Positions 17,107 through 25,689 of a DNA stretch of 64,000 nt are shown here, piece by piece (positions within the stretch are counted from its first letter, which is position 1; every line of letters starts with the position of its first letter). The notes beneath the pieces are model-generated. The model saw only the letters and a list, made by a program, of their open reading frames with translations. It was not told the origin of the DNA and did not search any database. Origin of the DNA: Marinobacter salinexigens (GTDB taxonomy: Bacteria > Pseudomonadota > Gammaproteobacteria > Pseudomonadales > Oleiphilaceae); assembly GCF_008370345.1 (NCBI RefSeq), contig NZ_VTUU01000006.1, positions 125,316 to 189,315 on the forward strand, in the 5' to 3' direction. A program made the translations under genes and the position numbers.

Positions 17107-17146
17107 GTAGACACATGTATACATAGAAAAGTAGACACTTGTATAC
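17107..17146. promoter_or_regulatory. Two operator-like palindromes upstream of the monooxygenase
   Basis: GTAGACACATGTATAC (17107-17122) and GTAGACACTTGTATAC (17131-17146) repeat with a 24-base step. Each fits the inverted pattern GTAnACAnnTGTnTAC. They lie 65-105 bases upstream of the monooxygenase start, across its likely promoter. The TetR-family gene on the other strand at 17500 is the obvious candidate to bind them. Binding is inferred. Confidence 0.55.
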
Positions 17147-17226
17147 TCACGCAATCTGAATTTGACTGGAATGGCCCTGAGAGACAGGGGGTTGTCCTTC
17201 CCTGCCTATGGGAATTGGAGTTTGGT

Positions 17227-17330
17227 CAATTGGGAGAGGAGTGTCCAAAACCCGCTCAAGCACATCCATGTGTCGCTTGGGCTCCGCCATCCATGGCTCC
17301 GCACAGTTTTGGACACTCCTCTCCCAATTG
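17227..17330. repeat. Long hairpin repeat, copy 1 (25-bp arms, 54-base core)
   Basis: Perfect 25-base inverted arms (17227-17251 and 17306-17330; the arm contains GAGGAGTGTCCAAAAC) flank a 54-base core. The core holds two small palindromes, CACATCCATGTG and CGCCATCCATGGC-type, separated by CGCTTG. The core matches that of copy 2 (reversed), while the arms do not match. No transposase or coding sequence is inside. It lies in the gap between the monooxygenase and TetR genes. It may be a REP-like or non-autonomous mobile repeat. Confidence 0.7.
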
Positions 17331-17371
17331 CCCTGTCAGTCACCGACAGAAAGCGTACTCCACAGTTGAGA

Positions 17372-17477
17372 GGCCGTTCTGGTCGAGCATCCGAAAATGC
17401 TTGTAGCCATGGATGGCGAAAAGCAAGCGTACATGGATGTACTCGCAGCGGTTTTCGGATGCTCGACCAGAACGGCC
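17372..17477. repeat. Long hairpin repeat, copy 2 (26-bp arms, 54-base core)
   Basis: Perfect 26-base inverted arms (17372-17397 and 17452-17477; the arm contains GTTCTGGTCGAGCATCC) flank a core of again exactly 54 bases. Read on the minus strand, this core aligns without gaps over its second half with that of copy 1 and shares ACATCCATGT, CGCTTG and CGCCATCCATGGCT. The arms differ completely from copy 1. The 3' arm ends 22 bases before the TetR start codon, so the hairpin is probably in the TetR leader or promoter. Confidence 0.7.
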
Positions 17478-17499
17478 AACCTCCAAAGTAGAGATTTTG

Positions 17500-18141
17500 A
17501 TGAACGTACTAAGTGGCGGAAAACTGAAACTGGTTGAGGCAGCCCTAAGGCTGATTACCAGTACCCGAAGCCTGACGTCTCTGGGATTGAGGGAGTTGGC
17601 CCGTGAAGCTGGCCTCAATCCGAACACCTTCTACCGGCACTTCAGCAATCTGGATGAGTTCGGTCTGCAAGTGTTGGGTTACATTGCCGAGGACATGAAA
17701 TCCGGCGTCCGCCAGCTTCGGCAGATGGCAGATTCGTCAGAGCAGGCATCCCGCGATACAGTTGCCTTCGTCTACAGCTATTTTCTGGCCAACCCGGCAG
17801 CAACCACGGTGGCGGTTCGGGAGCTTCATGGGCCGTCACCGGTTCTTCGGAGTGCGCTGGAAGGGCAACTGAACGCCAGCGCCCGGGAAATGGCCGAGGA
17901 TATACTGGAACGGGAACTGGTGGTTGGCGTGGCGGCCGAACTGATTCACGAAATCTCCCACATGACCATCCGCTACATACTGTTCCGGGCCATGGACTAC
18001 ATCGAAAAGCCGGATCAACGGGAGCAGATTCAACGCGAGACCGAGCGATTCATCAATCGGCAGTTTCGGGGCGCCATGGTGGAGCACATGAATGAGTCCG
18101 TTCTCCGCAATTTTTTACGCAACACAAAGGCTGAAGCATAA
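17500..18141 (+). CDS. TetR family transcriptional regulator
   Basis: I take the ATG at 17500, giving 213 residues; frames further upstream run through the hairpin repeat. The N-terminal helix-turn-helix is clear: SLTSLGLRELAREAGLNPNTFYRHFSNLDEFGLQVL (residues ~20-55). The C-terminal ligand domain is helical, with AAELIHEISHMTIRYILFRAMDYIEKP. It is likely the repressor of the divergent monooxygenase through the paired palindromes at 17107-17146. The ligand is unknown. Confidence 0.82.
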   Translation: MNVLSGGKLKLVEAALRLITSTRSLTSLGLRELAREAGLNPNTFYRHFSNLDEFGLQVLGYIAEDMKSGVRQLRQMADSSEQASRDTVAFVYSYFLANPAATTVAVRELHGPSPVLRSALEGQLNASAREMAEDILERELVVGVAAELIHEISHMTIRYILFRAMDYIEKPDQREQIQRETERFINRQFRGAMVEHMNESVLRNFLRNTKAEA

Positions 18142-18170
18142 AAAAGCCGCAGGCTTTTCAGCTCTGCGGC
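18139..18170 (-). terminator. Intrinsic terminator for the old yellow enzyme gene
   Basis: Read on the minus strand, GCCGCAG and CTGCGGC form a 7-bp stem with an 11-base loop, followed by a run of five or six T. It lies 22 bases after the stop of the minus-strand gene at 18192 and touches the TetR stop codon. Confidence 0.65.
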
Positions 18171-18191
18171 CAGTGGGGCTTTACAAAACGA

Positions 18192-19304
18192 TCAGAAGAG
18201 TTCGGTCAGGGACTTCTTCGCAAAAGGTTCCACCTCGTCCAGCCGGCCTTCCTTCACCTTGACCAGCCATTCCGGGTCCTGCAGAAGAGCCCGGCCAACG
18301 GCAATCAGTTCAAACTCGTGGTTGTTCATGCGCTCAACCAGTTCGTCGATACCTGCCTTTTCAACCGCTTCCTTCTTGCTGGCAAAAGTGCCGCTGATGA
18401 AATCTTCCGTCAGGCCAACGCTACCAACGGACATGGTGGGAACACCGGTCAGCTTCTGGGTCCAGCCGGCCAGGTTCAAGTCAGAACCTTCGAATTCGGG
18501 CTCCCAGAACCGACGGGTAGAGGCATGGAAGATATCCACACCGGCGTCGACCAGAGGCTTCAGGAAACGCTCAAGCTCTTCCGGGCTGTTAACCAGTTTT
18601 GCTTCGTAGTCCTGCTGCTTCCATTGGGAGAAACGCAGCATGATCGGGTAGTCCGGGCCAACCCGGTGACGGACTTCCTCAACGATCTCCACCACAAAGC
18701 GCAGACGATTCTCCAGGCTGCCGCCGTATTCATCATCGCGCTGGTTGGTGCCTTCCCACAGGAACTGATCCAGTAAGTAACCATGGGCACCATGGATTTC
18801 AACACCGTCAAAACCAATGGCCTTGGCATCCTGAGCGGCATCGCCAAAGGCTTTAATCACATCCTGGATATCGTCTTTGGTCATGGCCTTGCCATTGGGC
18901 TTGCCGGGTGCAAACAGGCCAGACGGGCTGTATCCAGGTACAGACGGATCCGGTTCAACACCTTCCTTGCGAACAGACCCCACATGCCATAGCTGAGGGA
19001 AGATTTTGCCACCAGCTTCATGAACTGCGTCGACCACCTTCTTCCAGCCTTCGAGTGCCTCGTTACCATAAAAGGCCGGCACGTTGGGGTAACCGTTGGC
19101 GGCAGGATGATTCACGACGGTGCCTTCCGTGATGATCAGCCCTACTCCGGCTTCGGCGCGGCGACGGTAGTAAGCCACAACGTTTTCCCCCGGTACGCCT
19201 TTAGGCGAGAAGTTTCGGGTCATCGGGGCCATCGCTACGCGATTGCGCAGCTTGAGGTTGTGGATTTCAAATGGCTCAAACATAGGACCGAGATTCATGC
19301 TCAT
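18192..19304 (-). CDS. NADH:flavin oxidoreductase (old yellow enzyme family)
   Basis: From the ATG at 19304 the product has 370 residues: FEPFEIHNLKLRNRVAMAPMTRNFS at the start, IITEGTVV, HQLWHVG-like PQLWHVGS, DGVEIHGAHGYLLDQFL (the substrate-binding His pair region), NQRDDEYGGSLENRLRF, and a C-terminal ALLQDPEWLVKV FMN-phosphate site. The enzyme reduces activated C=C bonds using NAD(P)H and FMN. An in-frame extension to 19616 would cross the divergent HxlR gene and is rejected. HxlR regulators commonly control such reductases, consistent with this divergent pair. Confidence 0.87.
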   Translation of the reverse strand: MSMNLGPMFEPFEIHNLKLRNRVAMAPMTRNFSPKGVPGENVVAYYRRRAEAGVGLIITEGTVVNHPAANGYPNVPAFYGNEALEGWKKVVDAVHEAGGKIFPQLWHVGSVRKEGVEPDPSVPGYSPSGLFAPGKPNGKAMTKDDIQDVIKAFGDAAQDAKAIGFDGVEIHGAHGYLLDQFLWEGTNQRDDEYGGSLENRLRFVVEIVEEVRHRVGPDYPIMLRFSQWKQQDYEAKLVNSPEELERFLKPLVDAGVDIFHASTRRFWEPEFEGSDLNLAGWTQKLTGVPTMSVGSVGLTEDFISGTFASKKEAVEKAGIDELVERMNNHEFELIAVGRALLQDPEWLVKVKEGRLDEVEPFAKKSLTELF

Positions 19305-19312
19305 GGTAGTGT

Positions 19313-19374
19313 GCAACCTCATTAATTTGGTTTCGTAAAGCAACCCTATTAAATCTGGTTTTAAGATGCAACCC
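19313..19374. promoter_or_regulatory. Three direct repeats in the divergent HxlR promoter
   Basis: GCAACC occurs at 19313, 19340 and 19368, spaced 27 and 28 bases. The first two copies extend to a common GCAACC-TATTAA-T-TGGTTT-like pattern. The repeats fill the 90-base gap between the old yellow enzyme and HxlR genes and overlap both promoters. They are good candidates for HxlR binding sites. Confidence 0.45.
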
Positions 19375-19394
19375 TCTTCGGTACACTTACCTAC

Positions 19395-19865
19395 ATGGCC
19401 AGAAAACGTTTTGATGATTCCAATTGCTCTGTCGCCCGCGCCTTGAATGAGGTTGGCGACTGGTGGTCCCTGCTGATCGTGCTCCATGCTATGTACGGCA
19501 CGCGGCGATTTGTGGATTTTCAGCAGCAGCTCGGCATCGCCAAGAACATTCTTGGTGATCGGCTGACCCGCCTTGTGGACAACGATGTGTTGCGCAAGGT
19601 CGACGTCGGCGAACACGGCTCCCGTTTTGAATACCGCCTCACCGAGAAAGGAAGGGATCTTTTCCCTGTGGTGATTGCGCTACGCCAGTGGGGCGACAAA
19701 TGGAATCCCGCACCTGAAGGAACACCGCTTGATCTTCGGGATCGGGCCAGTGGCCGATCTATCCAACCGGTTGGTGTACAGGACGCCGATGGCAACCCGC
19801 TGTCGATCCGGGATGTCTTTGTTCCTGAAGAGTCCACCCCAGACAGCAAGAAAAGCCTTGCCTGA
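19395..19865 (+). CDS. HxlR family transcriptional regulator
   Basis: The 156-residue product has the HxlR winged-helix pattern: CSVARALNEVGDWWSLLIVLHAMYGTRRFVDFQQQLGIAKNILGDRLTRLVDNDVL, followed by YRLTEKGRDLFPVVIALRQWGDKW. The family usually has one conserved N-terminal Cys that senses quinones or aldehydes; here Cys11 takes that place. It is divergent from an old yellow enzyme and probably controls it. Confidence 0.87.
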   Translation: MARKRFDDSNCSVARALNEVGDWWSLLIVLHAMYGTRRFVDFQQQLGIAKNILGDRLTRLVDNDVLRKVDVGEHGSRFEYRLTEKGRDLFPVVIALRQWGDKWNPAPEGTPLDLRDRASGRSIQPVGVQDADGNPLSIRDVFVPEESTPDSKKSLA

Positions 19866-20022
19866 CAATCCGTACTGTCCCATTCCCGCTGCTTTTCTTG
19901 AGCTGCATCAAGAGTTGCTTTCAGCCAATACTGCCGGCTAGGGATTCTTGCGCCAAGTCAAGTTTCCGAATCCCAGAGTCATTAACCTTTAGCCATCAAC
20001 GATTCTGGTGAAGGAGATGACC

Positions 20023-20736
20023 ATGTCCCGTAAATTCAAACTTTGTGCCCTGGCTGCTGGCCTGCTTGCAGCTGCCCCACTTGCCCAGGCTTTTGAAGGT
20101 GGCGATTTCATTCTGCGCGCAGGCGTGGTTAACGTAACACCTGACGATTCCAGCGATTCCATTACTGTTGGCGGCGCACCTCTGCTGGGCGCAGGGACCA
20201 ATGCCCAGGTAACTGTTGATGACGACAACCAGTTGGGCCTTCGTGCCACCTATATGCTGACCGATCACTTCGGTATCGGCGTACTGGGCGCAACCCCATT
20301 CAAGCACGACATTAACGGTGGCGGAGACATCCCCAGCAACCTGAAGCTGGCTGAAACCAAGCACCTGCCTCCGACACTGACGTTGCAGTACTACCCGCTG
20401 AACAGCAATTCGGCCTTCCAGCCATTTGCAGGCGTGGGCGTGAACTACACCATCTTCTTTGAAGAGAAAACCACCAGCACACTGGACGGCGCCCTCGGCG
20501 TAGGCTCAAGCGAGCTGGAACTGGATGACAGTGTTGGCCTGGCTCTGGAGGCGGGTTTTGACTACATGCTGAACGATAATTTCGGCCTGAACGCTGCAAT
20601 CTGGTGGGCTGACATCAATACCGACGCCAGCGTTAAAGTCTATGACGGTGCAGGCAATTTCGTGGCCGAAACCGACGAGTTTGAAGTCGAACTCGACCCG
20701 ATGGTCTACATGGTCGGTTTCACCTACAAGTTCTGA
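20023..20736 (+). CDS. OmpW family outer-membrane protein
   Basis: The ATG at 20023 follows AAGGAG. The 237-residue product has a Sec signal peptide (ending LAQA/F), and an N-terminal FILRAGVVNVTPDDSS segment typical of OmpW/AlkL. Alternating beta strands follow (LGLRATYMLTDHFGIGVLGATPF; FQPFAGVGVNYTIFF), with a terminal aromatic MVGFTYKF. It forms an eight-stranded barrel thought to let hydrophobic molecules pass the outer membrane. This would fit alkane use, but the local context does not show a linked pathway. Confidence 0.88.
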   Translation: MSRKFKLCALAAGLLAAAPLAQAFEGGDFILRAGVVNVTPDDSSDSITVGGAPLLGAGTNAQVTVDDDNQLGLRATYMLTDHFGIGVLGATPFKHDINGGGDIPSNLKLAETKHLPPTLTLQYYPLNSNSAFQPFAGVGVNYTIFFEEKTTSTLDGALGVGSSELELDDSVGLALEAGFDYMLNDNFGLNAAIWWADINTDASVKVYDGAGNFVAETDEFEVELDPMVYMVGFTYKF

Positions 20737-20792
20737 TCCCCGTGCTTTCGGTAGCCTATGGTCTGTGGGCTACCGGAGGTGCGTTCTCCTGT

Positions 20793-20817
20793 GCGGGGCT
20801 TCGGCCTCGCTTTTTTT
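20793..20817 (+). terminator. Intrinsic terminator after OmpW
   Basis: A 7-bp GC-rich stem (GCGGGGC / GCCTCGC) closes a TTCG tetraloop and is followed by seven T. It is 57 bases after the OmpW stop. Confidence 0.8.
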
Positions 20818-20891
20818 GTGCCTGAGTAACGGCAATCCGCCTCCATCGATCCCGCGTTTAACACTCCCCCACTGTTCCGATTGCCCGTCAC

Positions 20892-20912
20892 AAATGATAA
20901 TATAACTCATTT
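20892..20912. promoter_or_regulatory. Putative Fur box before the siderophore uptake operon
   Basis: AAATGA and TCATTT are 6-base inverted arms around an AT-rich centre (21 bases in all), similar in shape to Fur boxes. It lies 25-45 bases upstream of the first gene of the iron-uptake operon, where it would block the promoter when iron is plentiful. Confidence 0.6.
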
Positions 20913-20936
20913 ACTACGGCACTAAATTACCATCTT

Positions 20937-21908
20937 ATGCATCCCAACCATGATCGGGGCTTCCGTTCCGGCATCTGTCACCCCGCTGTTCTTTTCCTGC
21001 TAAGCCTGGTCCCCGGCCTGCTTGCTATGCCTGCTCAAGCCAATCCGGACAGCTACAGAGTTGTCCACCACGCTCAGGGCCAGACCCGGATTTACGGCAC
21101 ACCACAGCGGGTGGTAACTCTGTTTCAGGGCGCCAATGATACGGCCATAGCTCTGGGCGTAACGCCGGTCGGAGTCGTGGATGCCTGGGCGCAAGGTGCC
21201 AACTATGACTATCTGGACAATGCCCTGGCTGGCGTCCCTCATGTGGGCCTTGAAACACAGCCCAATCTGGAAGCCATTGCACTGCTGCAACCGGATCTGA
21301 TCATCTCGTCAAAGCGTCGCCACGAACGCATCTACAAACAACTATCAAGTATTGCCCCCACGGTATCTCTGAGCACCGTGTTTGACGTTCACGAGACACT
21401 GGCCCTGATGGGACAGGCTCTTAACCGGGAAACACAGGCTGTTGAGCTCTGGAACCATTGGGAAGAACGCCTGGAGACCTTCAGGGAGAAGGCCACCAGA
21501 AAAACGGGGCAGCCATGGCCAGTGTCAGCAACGATCCTTAATTTCCGCGCAGACCACACCCGCCTTTACCTGAACGAAAGCTACGCCGGAGCAGTACTGC
21601 ACAGTCTGGGGTTCAGTCGTCCACCTGCCCTGCCAGAGGATCAGTGGGTACTGAAACTCACCACACGGGAAAGCATCCCAATCATGGATGCCGACATCAT
21701 CTTCTACTTCATGAAGGACAGTCCGGCCGTGATGGACAACGTCCGGGCATGGACCGGCCATCCTCTCTGGCACCGTCTTGATGCCGTCAGGAATGGCCAG
21801 GTTTACCCTGTGGACCGTGTCGACTGGAGCCTCGCCGGCGGGATTCTCAGCGCAAACCGGATGCTGGATCAACTGTTCGATCATTTCGCGATGGACGAGC
21901 TTCCGTGA
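20937..21908 (+). CDS. Iron-siderophore ABC transporter substrate-binding protein
   Basis: The 323-residue product has a signal peptide (VLFLLSLVPGLLAMPAQA) and the FecB/BtuF-like binding fold: TPQRVVTLFQGANDTAIALGVTPVGVVDAW, LEAIALLQPDLIISSKRRHERIYKQLSSIAPTV, and a C-terminal VDWSLAGGILSANRML. It delivers ferric siderophore in the periplasm to the permeases encoded next, with which it overlaps by 4 bases (GTGA). The presumed Fur box precedes it. Confidence 0.87.
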   Translation: MHPNHDRGFRSGICHPAVLFLLSLVPGLLAMPAQANPDSYRVVHHAQGQTRIYGTPQRVVTLFQGANDTAIALGVTPVGVVDAWAQGANYDYLDNALAGVPHVGLETQPNLEAIALLQPDLIISSKRRHERIYKQLSSIAPTVSLSTVFDVHETLALMGQALNRETQAVELWNHWEERLETFREKATRKTGQPWPVSATILNFRADHTRLYLNESYAGAVLHSLGFSRPPALPEDQWVLKLTTRESIPIMDADIIFYFMKDSPAVMDNVRAWTGHPLWHRLDAVRNGQVYPVDRVDWSLAGGILSANRMLDQLFDHFAMDELP

Positions 21909-22945
21909 CAACATCAGCAGCGTTCTCCGGCGCCATATCCAACCCGACGGGATATCAGAACCCGATCAGAAAGCTCATCCTCGGGCTCGTTCTGCTGGCA
22001 ATGACCTTTTGCGCCAGCCTGGCTTTTGGCCAGACATCCGTTCCTGGCGACACCTTATTTGCAGCACTTTTCCACTTCGACGCAACCAACACCCAGCACC
22101 TGATCGTTACCGGCTCACGATTCCCCCGGGCCATCACCGCAACGCTGGTGGGCGCCGCACTGGCCGTTGCCGGCGCTCTGATGCAAGCGTTGACCCGTAA
22201 TCCCCTGGCCTCACCCGCCATTCTCGGCGTGAATGCCGGGGCCGTGTTCGCTATTGTGTGCGTCAGCACGCTGTTGGTGACCTCATCCATGACCCTGTTA
22301 CTGTGGGTTGGCCTGGCAGGCGCCGCGGCGGCAGCCGTTCTCGTCTACAGCCTTGGATCCGCCGGAGGAGGAGGTCCGACACCGGTCAGGCTGGTATTGG
22401 CAGGAGCTGCTATTACCGCGCTATTTGTATCGTTCACCCAGGCACTGCTCGTTACCAATCAGGAAGGTTTGGATAGTGTTCTGTTCTGGCTCGCCGGATC
22501 AGTTTCCGGGCGCCCCCTCGACATGGTGTTACCTACGCTTCCCCTGATACTGCCGGCTCTCATGATCAGCGTATTGCTCGGACGCCAGATCAACCTCCTT
22601 ATGTCCGGTGACGACATCGCAAAAGGCCTCGGCCAGAATGTGGTACGCCTGAAAGCTTTGCTTGGTCTGCTGGTCGTGTGCCTGGCTGGCAGCGCGGTGG
22701 CCCTTGCCGGGAGCGTCGGCTTTGTCGGCCTGATCGTGCCGCATATGGTTCGGGGCTGGTTCGGCCGCGATCACCGCTGGGTCATCCCGGGCTCGGCACT
22801 CGTGGGTGCAATCCTGCTATTGGCCGCCGATACCCTGGCCCGGTTCATCATCATGCCCCAGGAGATTCCTGTTGGCGTCATGACAGCCCTGATTGGCACA
22901 CCCTTTTTTATCGTCCTGTGCCGACGGGGGCTGAGCCGTGGATAA
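21905..22945 (+). CDS. FecCD-family siderophore ABC permease
   Basis: Starts with GTG overlapping the previous stop (GTGA). The 346-residue product has ~9 hydrophobic helices and FecCD patterns: TGSRFPRAITATLVGAALAVAGALMQALTRNPLASPAILGVNAGA and GFVGLIVPHMVR. It forms the inner-membrane channel with the next permease. Confidence 0.9.
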   Translation: MTTSAAFSGAISNPTGYQNPIRKLILGLVLLAMTFCASLAFGQTSVPGDTLFAALFHFDATNTQHLIVTGSRFPRAITATLVGAALAVAGALMQALTRNPLASPAILGVNAGAVFAIVCVSTLLVTSSMTLLLWVGLAGAAAAAVLVYSLGSAGGGGPTPVRLVLAGAAITALFVSFTQALLVTNQEGLDSVLFWLAGSVSGRPLDMVLPTLPLILPALMISVLLGRQINLLMSGDDIAKGLGQNVVRLKALLGLLVVCLAGSAVALAGSVGFVGLIVPHMVRGWFGRDHRWVIPGSALVGAILLLAADTLARFIIMPQEIPVGVMTALIGTPFFIVLCRRGLSRG

Positions 22946-23969
22946 ACGTTCCAGATTAAGCGTCGGCCCTGTATCTGTGGCGATATCCCCCCAGTCCCTG
23001 ATGGTTACCGGGCTGATATTTATAGCCTGCTCAGCCCTGGTCCTGCTCGCGCTGAGTATCGGCTCCGTGGACATCCCACCTGCCACCGTGATCCGGTCAT
23101 TACTCGGCACCGAAAATGGTCCGGAAGCCTTTGTGATCGAGGTGCTCCGCCTACCCCGCATTGTCATGGGATTTCTGGTGGGCGCTGCTCTGGGCGTTTC
23201 AGGTCTGATCCTGCAGTCAGTGGTACGAAACCCACTGGCCTCACCGGACATTATTGGTATCAGCGGTGGTGCGTCAGTCGCGGCCGTGGCTTTCCTTTCG
23301 TTCCTTGCACCCAGCGTTGGCAGCCACTGGCTGCCGGTGATGGCAATTGCCGGTGCCATGATCGCAGCAGCAATCATCTATCTGCTTGCCTGGCAACAAG
23401 GTGTCACACCTGCCCGTCTGGTGCTGATCGGCATCGGCCTGTCTGCGGCCATGGGTGCCGCAACCACTCTGATGATTACACTCAGCCCGATCACCACCAC
23501 GATGACCGCCTACATCTGGCTGACGGGCAGCATTTACGGCAGCGATTGGGACGACGTGAGCGCCTTCCTGCCCTGGATGGCGGCTCTCCTGCCGCTCGCA
23601 CTGGCCAGCGGCCGCACCATCGATCTCCAGGAGTTTGGCGACACCCTGGCAACCGGCCTTGGTCTCGCAGTACAGAGAAATCGCCTGCTGTTGCTGTTCC
23701 TGAGCGTTGCACTGGCCGGGTCAGCAGTGGCCTATGCCGGAGCCATTGGCTTTGTTGGGCTTATTGCACCGCATATTGCCCGTAAACTGGTGACCCGGCA
23801 TTTCACTGCTCTCGCTCCCGTTGCGGCCATGATCGGTGGCGCTCTGGTCGTCGCTGCGGATCTGATTGGCCGCACCTTGTTCGACCCACTCGATCTGCCA
23901 GCGGGCGTATTCGTTTCTGCTGTTGGCGCACCGTTCTTTATCTATCTGCTGTTCCGCCAGCGTTACTGA
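22938..23969 (+). CDS. FecCD-family siderophore ABC permease
   Basis: A GTG start overlaps the previous gene by 8 bases. The 343-residue product repeats the FecCD pattern: RLPRIVMGFLVGAALGVSGLILQSVVRNPLASPDIIGISGGA and GFVGLIAPHIARK. It pairs with the preceding permease. Confidence 0.9.
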   Translation: MDKRSRLSVGPVSVAISPQSLMVTGLIFIACSALVLLALSIGSVDIPPATVIRSLLGTENGPEAFVIEVLRLPRIVMGFLVGAALGVSGLILQSVVRNPLASPDIIGISGGASVAAVAFLSFLAPSVGSHWLPVMAIAGAMIAAAIIYLLAWQQGVTPARLVLIGIGLSAAMGAATTLMITLSPITTTMTAYIWLTGSIYGSDWDDVSAFLPWMAALLPLALASGRTIDLQEFGDTLATGLGLAVQRNRLLLLFLSVALAGSAVAYAGAIGFVGLIAPHIARKLVTRHFTALAPVAAMIGGALVVAADLIGRTLFDPLDLPAGVFVSAVGAPFFIYLLFRQRY

Positions 23970-23981
23970 TCAGGAGTCCTC

Positions 23982-24818
23982 ATGTTAACCGAGACACCAC
24001 CACTTGAAAGCCGATCACTCTGCCTCGGATATGATGAACGTCTGGTTATCGAGAATCTGGACCTCCGTATTCCACCAGGGCTGGTTACCGTGCTCGTCGG
24101 AGGTAATGGCTGCGGAAAATCCACACTACTGAAATCCTTTGCCCGCCTCCTAAAACCCCAGAGCGGCTCCGTATTACTGGATGGACGAGACATCCAGCAA
24201 CGGCCAACCAAAGATGTCGCCCAACGGCTGGCGATCCTGCCACAGGGGCCTGTCGCGCCTGAAGGGCTTACCGTGCACCAACTGGTTCGCCAGGGCCGTT
24301 ATCCTCACCAACGCTGGCTTCAGTCCTGGACGCAGGACGATGAAGAACAGGTCAATCAGGCACTTCAGGACACCGATCTGCATGCGCTGGCCCATGCACC
24401 GGTGGATTCCCTCTCTGGCGGGCAACGACAGCGCGCCTGGATTGCCATGACCCTGGCCCAGGACACCGACGTGTTGCTGCTGGACGAACCTACGACCTAT
24501 CTCGACCTTACTCACCAGATCGATGTGCTCGACCTGCTGGCCAATCTCAATCAGAGAAGACGCAAAACCATCGTCATGGTCTTGCACGATCTCAATCTTG
24601 CCTGCCGCTATGCTCACCATATCGTCGCGGTACGGCAAGGCCGCGTGCACGCCGAAGGCGATCCGGAAACGGTCGTCACTGAGCAGCTGGTGCAGGAAGT
24701 GTTCGACCTCGGCTGCCGAATTATCCGCGACCCTCTGTTTGATACCCCACTCTGTATACCGTATGGAAAAGACAGCAAATTAGCCCGTTCTGGAGGCAGC
24801 AGTGCGGATTGCGCTTGA
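23982..24818 (+). CDS. Iron-siderophore ABC transporter ATP-binding protein
   Basis: A 278-residue ATPase with Walker [11 protein letters not shown] (near residue 38), signature [17 protein letters not shown], Walker [15 protein letters not shown], and H-loop [12 protein letters not shown]. It is 12 bases after the second permease gene and overlaps the next gene by 17 bases. Confidence 0.9.
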   Translation: MLTETPPLESRSLCLGYDERLVIENLDLRIPPGLVTVLVGGNGCGKSTLLKSFARLLKPQSGSVLLDGRDIQQRPTKDVAQRLAILPQGPVAPEGLTVHQLVRQGRYPHQRWLQSWTQDDEEQVNQALQDTDLHALAHAPVDSLSGGQRQRAWIAMTLAQDTDVLLLDEPTTYLDLTHQIDVLDLLANLNQRRRKTIVMVLHDLNLACRYAHHIVAVRQGRVHAEGDPETVVTEQLVQEVFDLGCRIIRDPLFDTPLCIPYGKDSKLARSGGSSADCA

Positions 24819-25572
24819 TCGCCATCAGAGAGAAGAGCTGGAGGAAAACTGCCTGCTCATCGAAGCCAGGCATCGGGACAAAGCCTTTTCAATGCCCGCG
24901 AAGGCGTTGCTGGCTCCGGACAGCTGCCTCGAACTACTGGACCGACTGGGTCCGGTGCTGGGCTCTTCCAGCAGGCACATCACGGCTTCCCTTCTCGCCA
25001 AACGGCTCGCCTTCCTGACAACAGGATCGGCGCTTTACGCGATGTCGGCCATGGATCGGGGCCTGGATCTGTCGGTCGATAACGTCTTCGTGGAATTCCG
25101 CCACGAAAATGCCCTGTGGCGCTCAAGGATGCCCCTGGTTACAACCACAGCCACCTGTCCCCGAGATGGAGCCCGTCAGGAATGGCGGGACGAGGTCATC
25201 CGCAATCTGTTTGCAAATGGCCTTGCTCCAATCATCAACAGCCTGAATTCAGTTGCCCGAACTCCGGTCAGCGTGCTGTGGGAAAATGTGGCTGTCAGGG
25301 CGTATTCACTCTATGAAAAACGCCTGGCCACGGAACGACACTTGAGCCATCGCACACAGATCACCGATGATTTTCATTACCTGGTTAACGACGCCCCCGC
25401 CCGCCTGTTCGGAACCAGAGACAACCCGCTACAACGCTACTTCCTGACCCGGCAGACCTGCTGCTCTGATTCCCCCCGCATCCGAAAAACCTGTTGTTAT
25501 TACTACCGCGCCAGCGATCCTGTCGAATTCTGCAGCACCTGCCCACTCCCCAGGGCCATTCAATCCAGGTAA
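24802..25572 (+). CDS. FhuF-like siderophore-iron reductase
   Basis: The GTG start at 24802 has a GGAGG site at good spacing. The 256-residue product ends with [17 protein letters not shown], which fits the FhuF 2Fe-2S signature (CC-x11-C-x2-C, one residue longer than the usual x10). Another CC lies shortly before it. FhuF-type proteins reduce ferric siderophores in the cytosol to free iron. The overlap with the ATPase gene indicates translational coupling. Confidence 0.82.
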   Translation: MRIALDRHQREELEENCLLIEARHRDKAFSMPAKALLAPDSCLELLDRLGPVLGSSSRHITASLLAKRLAFLTTGSALYAMSAMDRGLDLSVDNVFVEFRHENALWRSRMPLVTTTATCPRDGARQEWRDEVIRNLFANGLAPIINSLNSVARTPVSVLWENVAVRAYSLYEKRLATERHLSHRTQITDDFHYLVNDAPARLFGTRDNPLQRYFLTRQTCCSDSPRIRKTCCYYYRASDPVEFCSTCPLPRAIQSR

Positions 25573-25597
25573 TTCCCCTACCGCCCTACAAACCAAA

Positions 25598-25640
25598 AAT
25601 GACAAACATTACCTTTTGTAAATGAGTGTTATTTGCATTA
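25598..25640. promoter_or_regulatory. Possible Fur-type site before the TonB receptor
   Basis: Between the reductase stop and the receptor start is an AT-rich run with repeated AAATGA-like units: AAATGACAAACATT and AAATGAGTGTTATTTGCATT. It resembles overlapping degenerate Fur boxes, but the symmetry is weaker than at 20892. Confidence 0.4.
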
Positions 25641-25689
25641 AACTTGCGGCGATTTCTGACCCCAACAACATAACCAACAGGATGTAACC

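Noticed and set aside
15330..17126. Long plus-strand frame of ~600 residues
   Set aside because: It lies opposite the flavin monooxygenase and has no family pattern; it is a by-product of codon bias.
17227..17477. Insertion sequence or transposon with inverted ends
   Set aside because: No transposase frame or target-site duplication was seen, and each unit has its own arms; kept as repeats instead.
19305..19616. N-terminal extension of the old yellow enzyme
   Set aside because: It would cross the divergent HxlR gene; the enzyme's normal start FEPFEIHNL follows the ATG at 19304.
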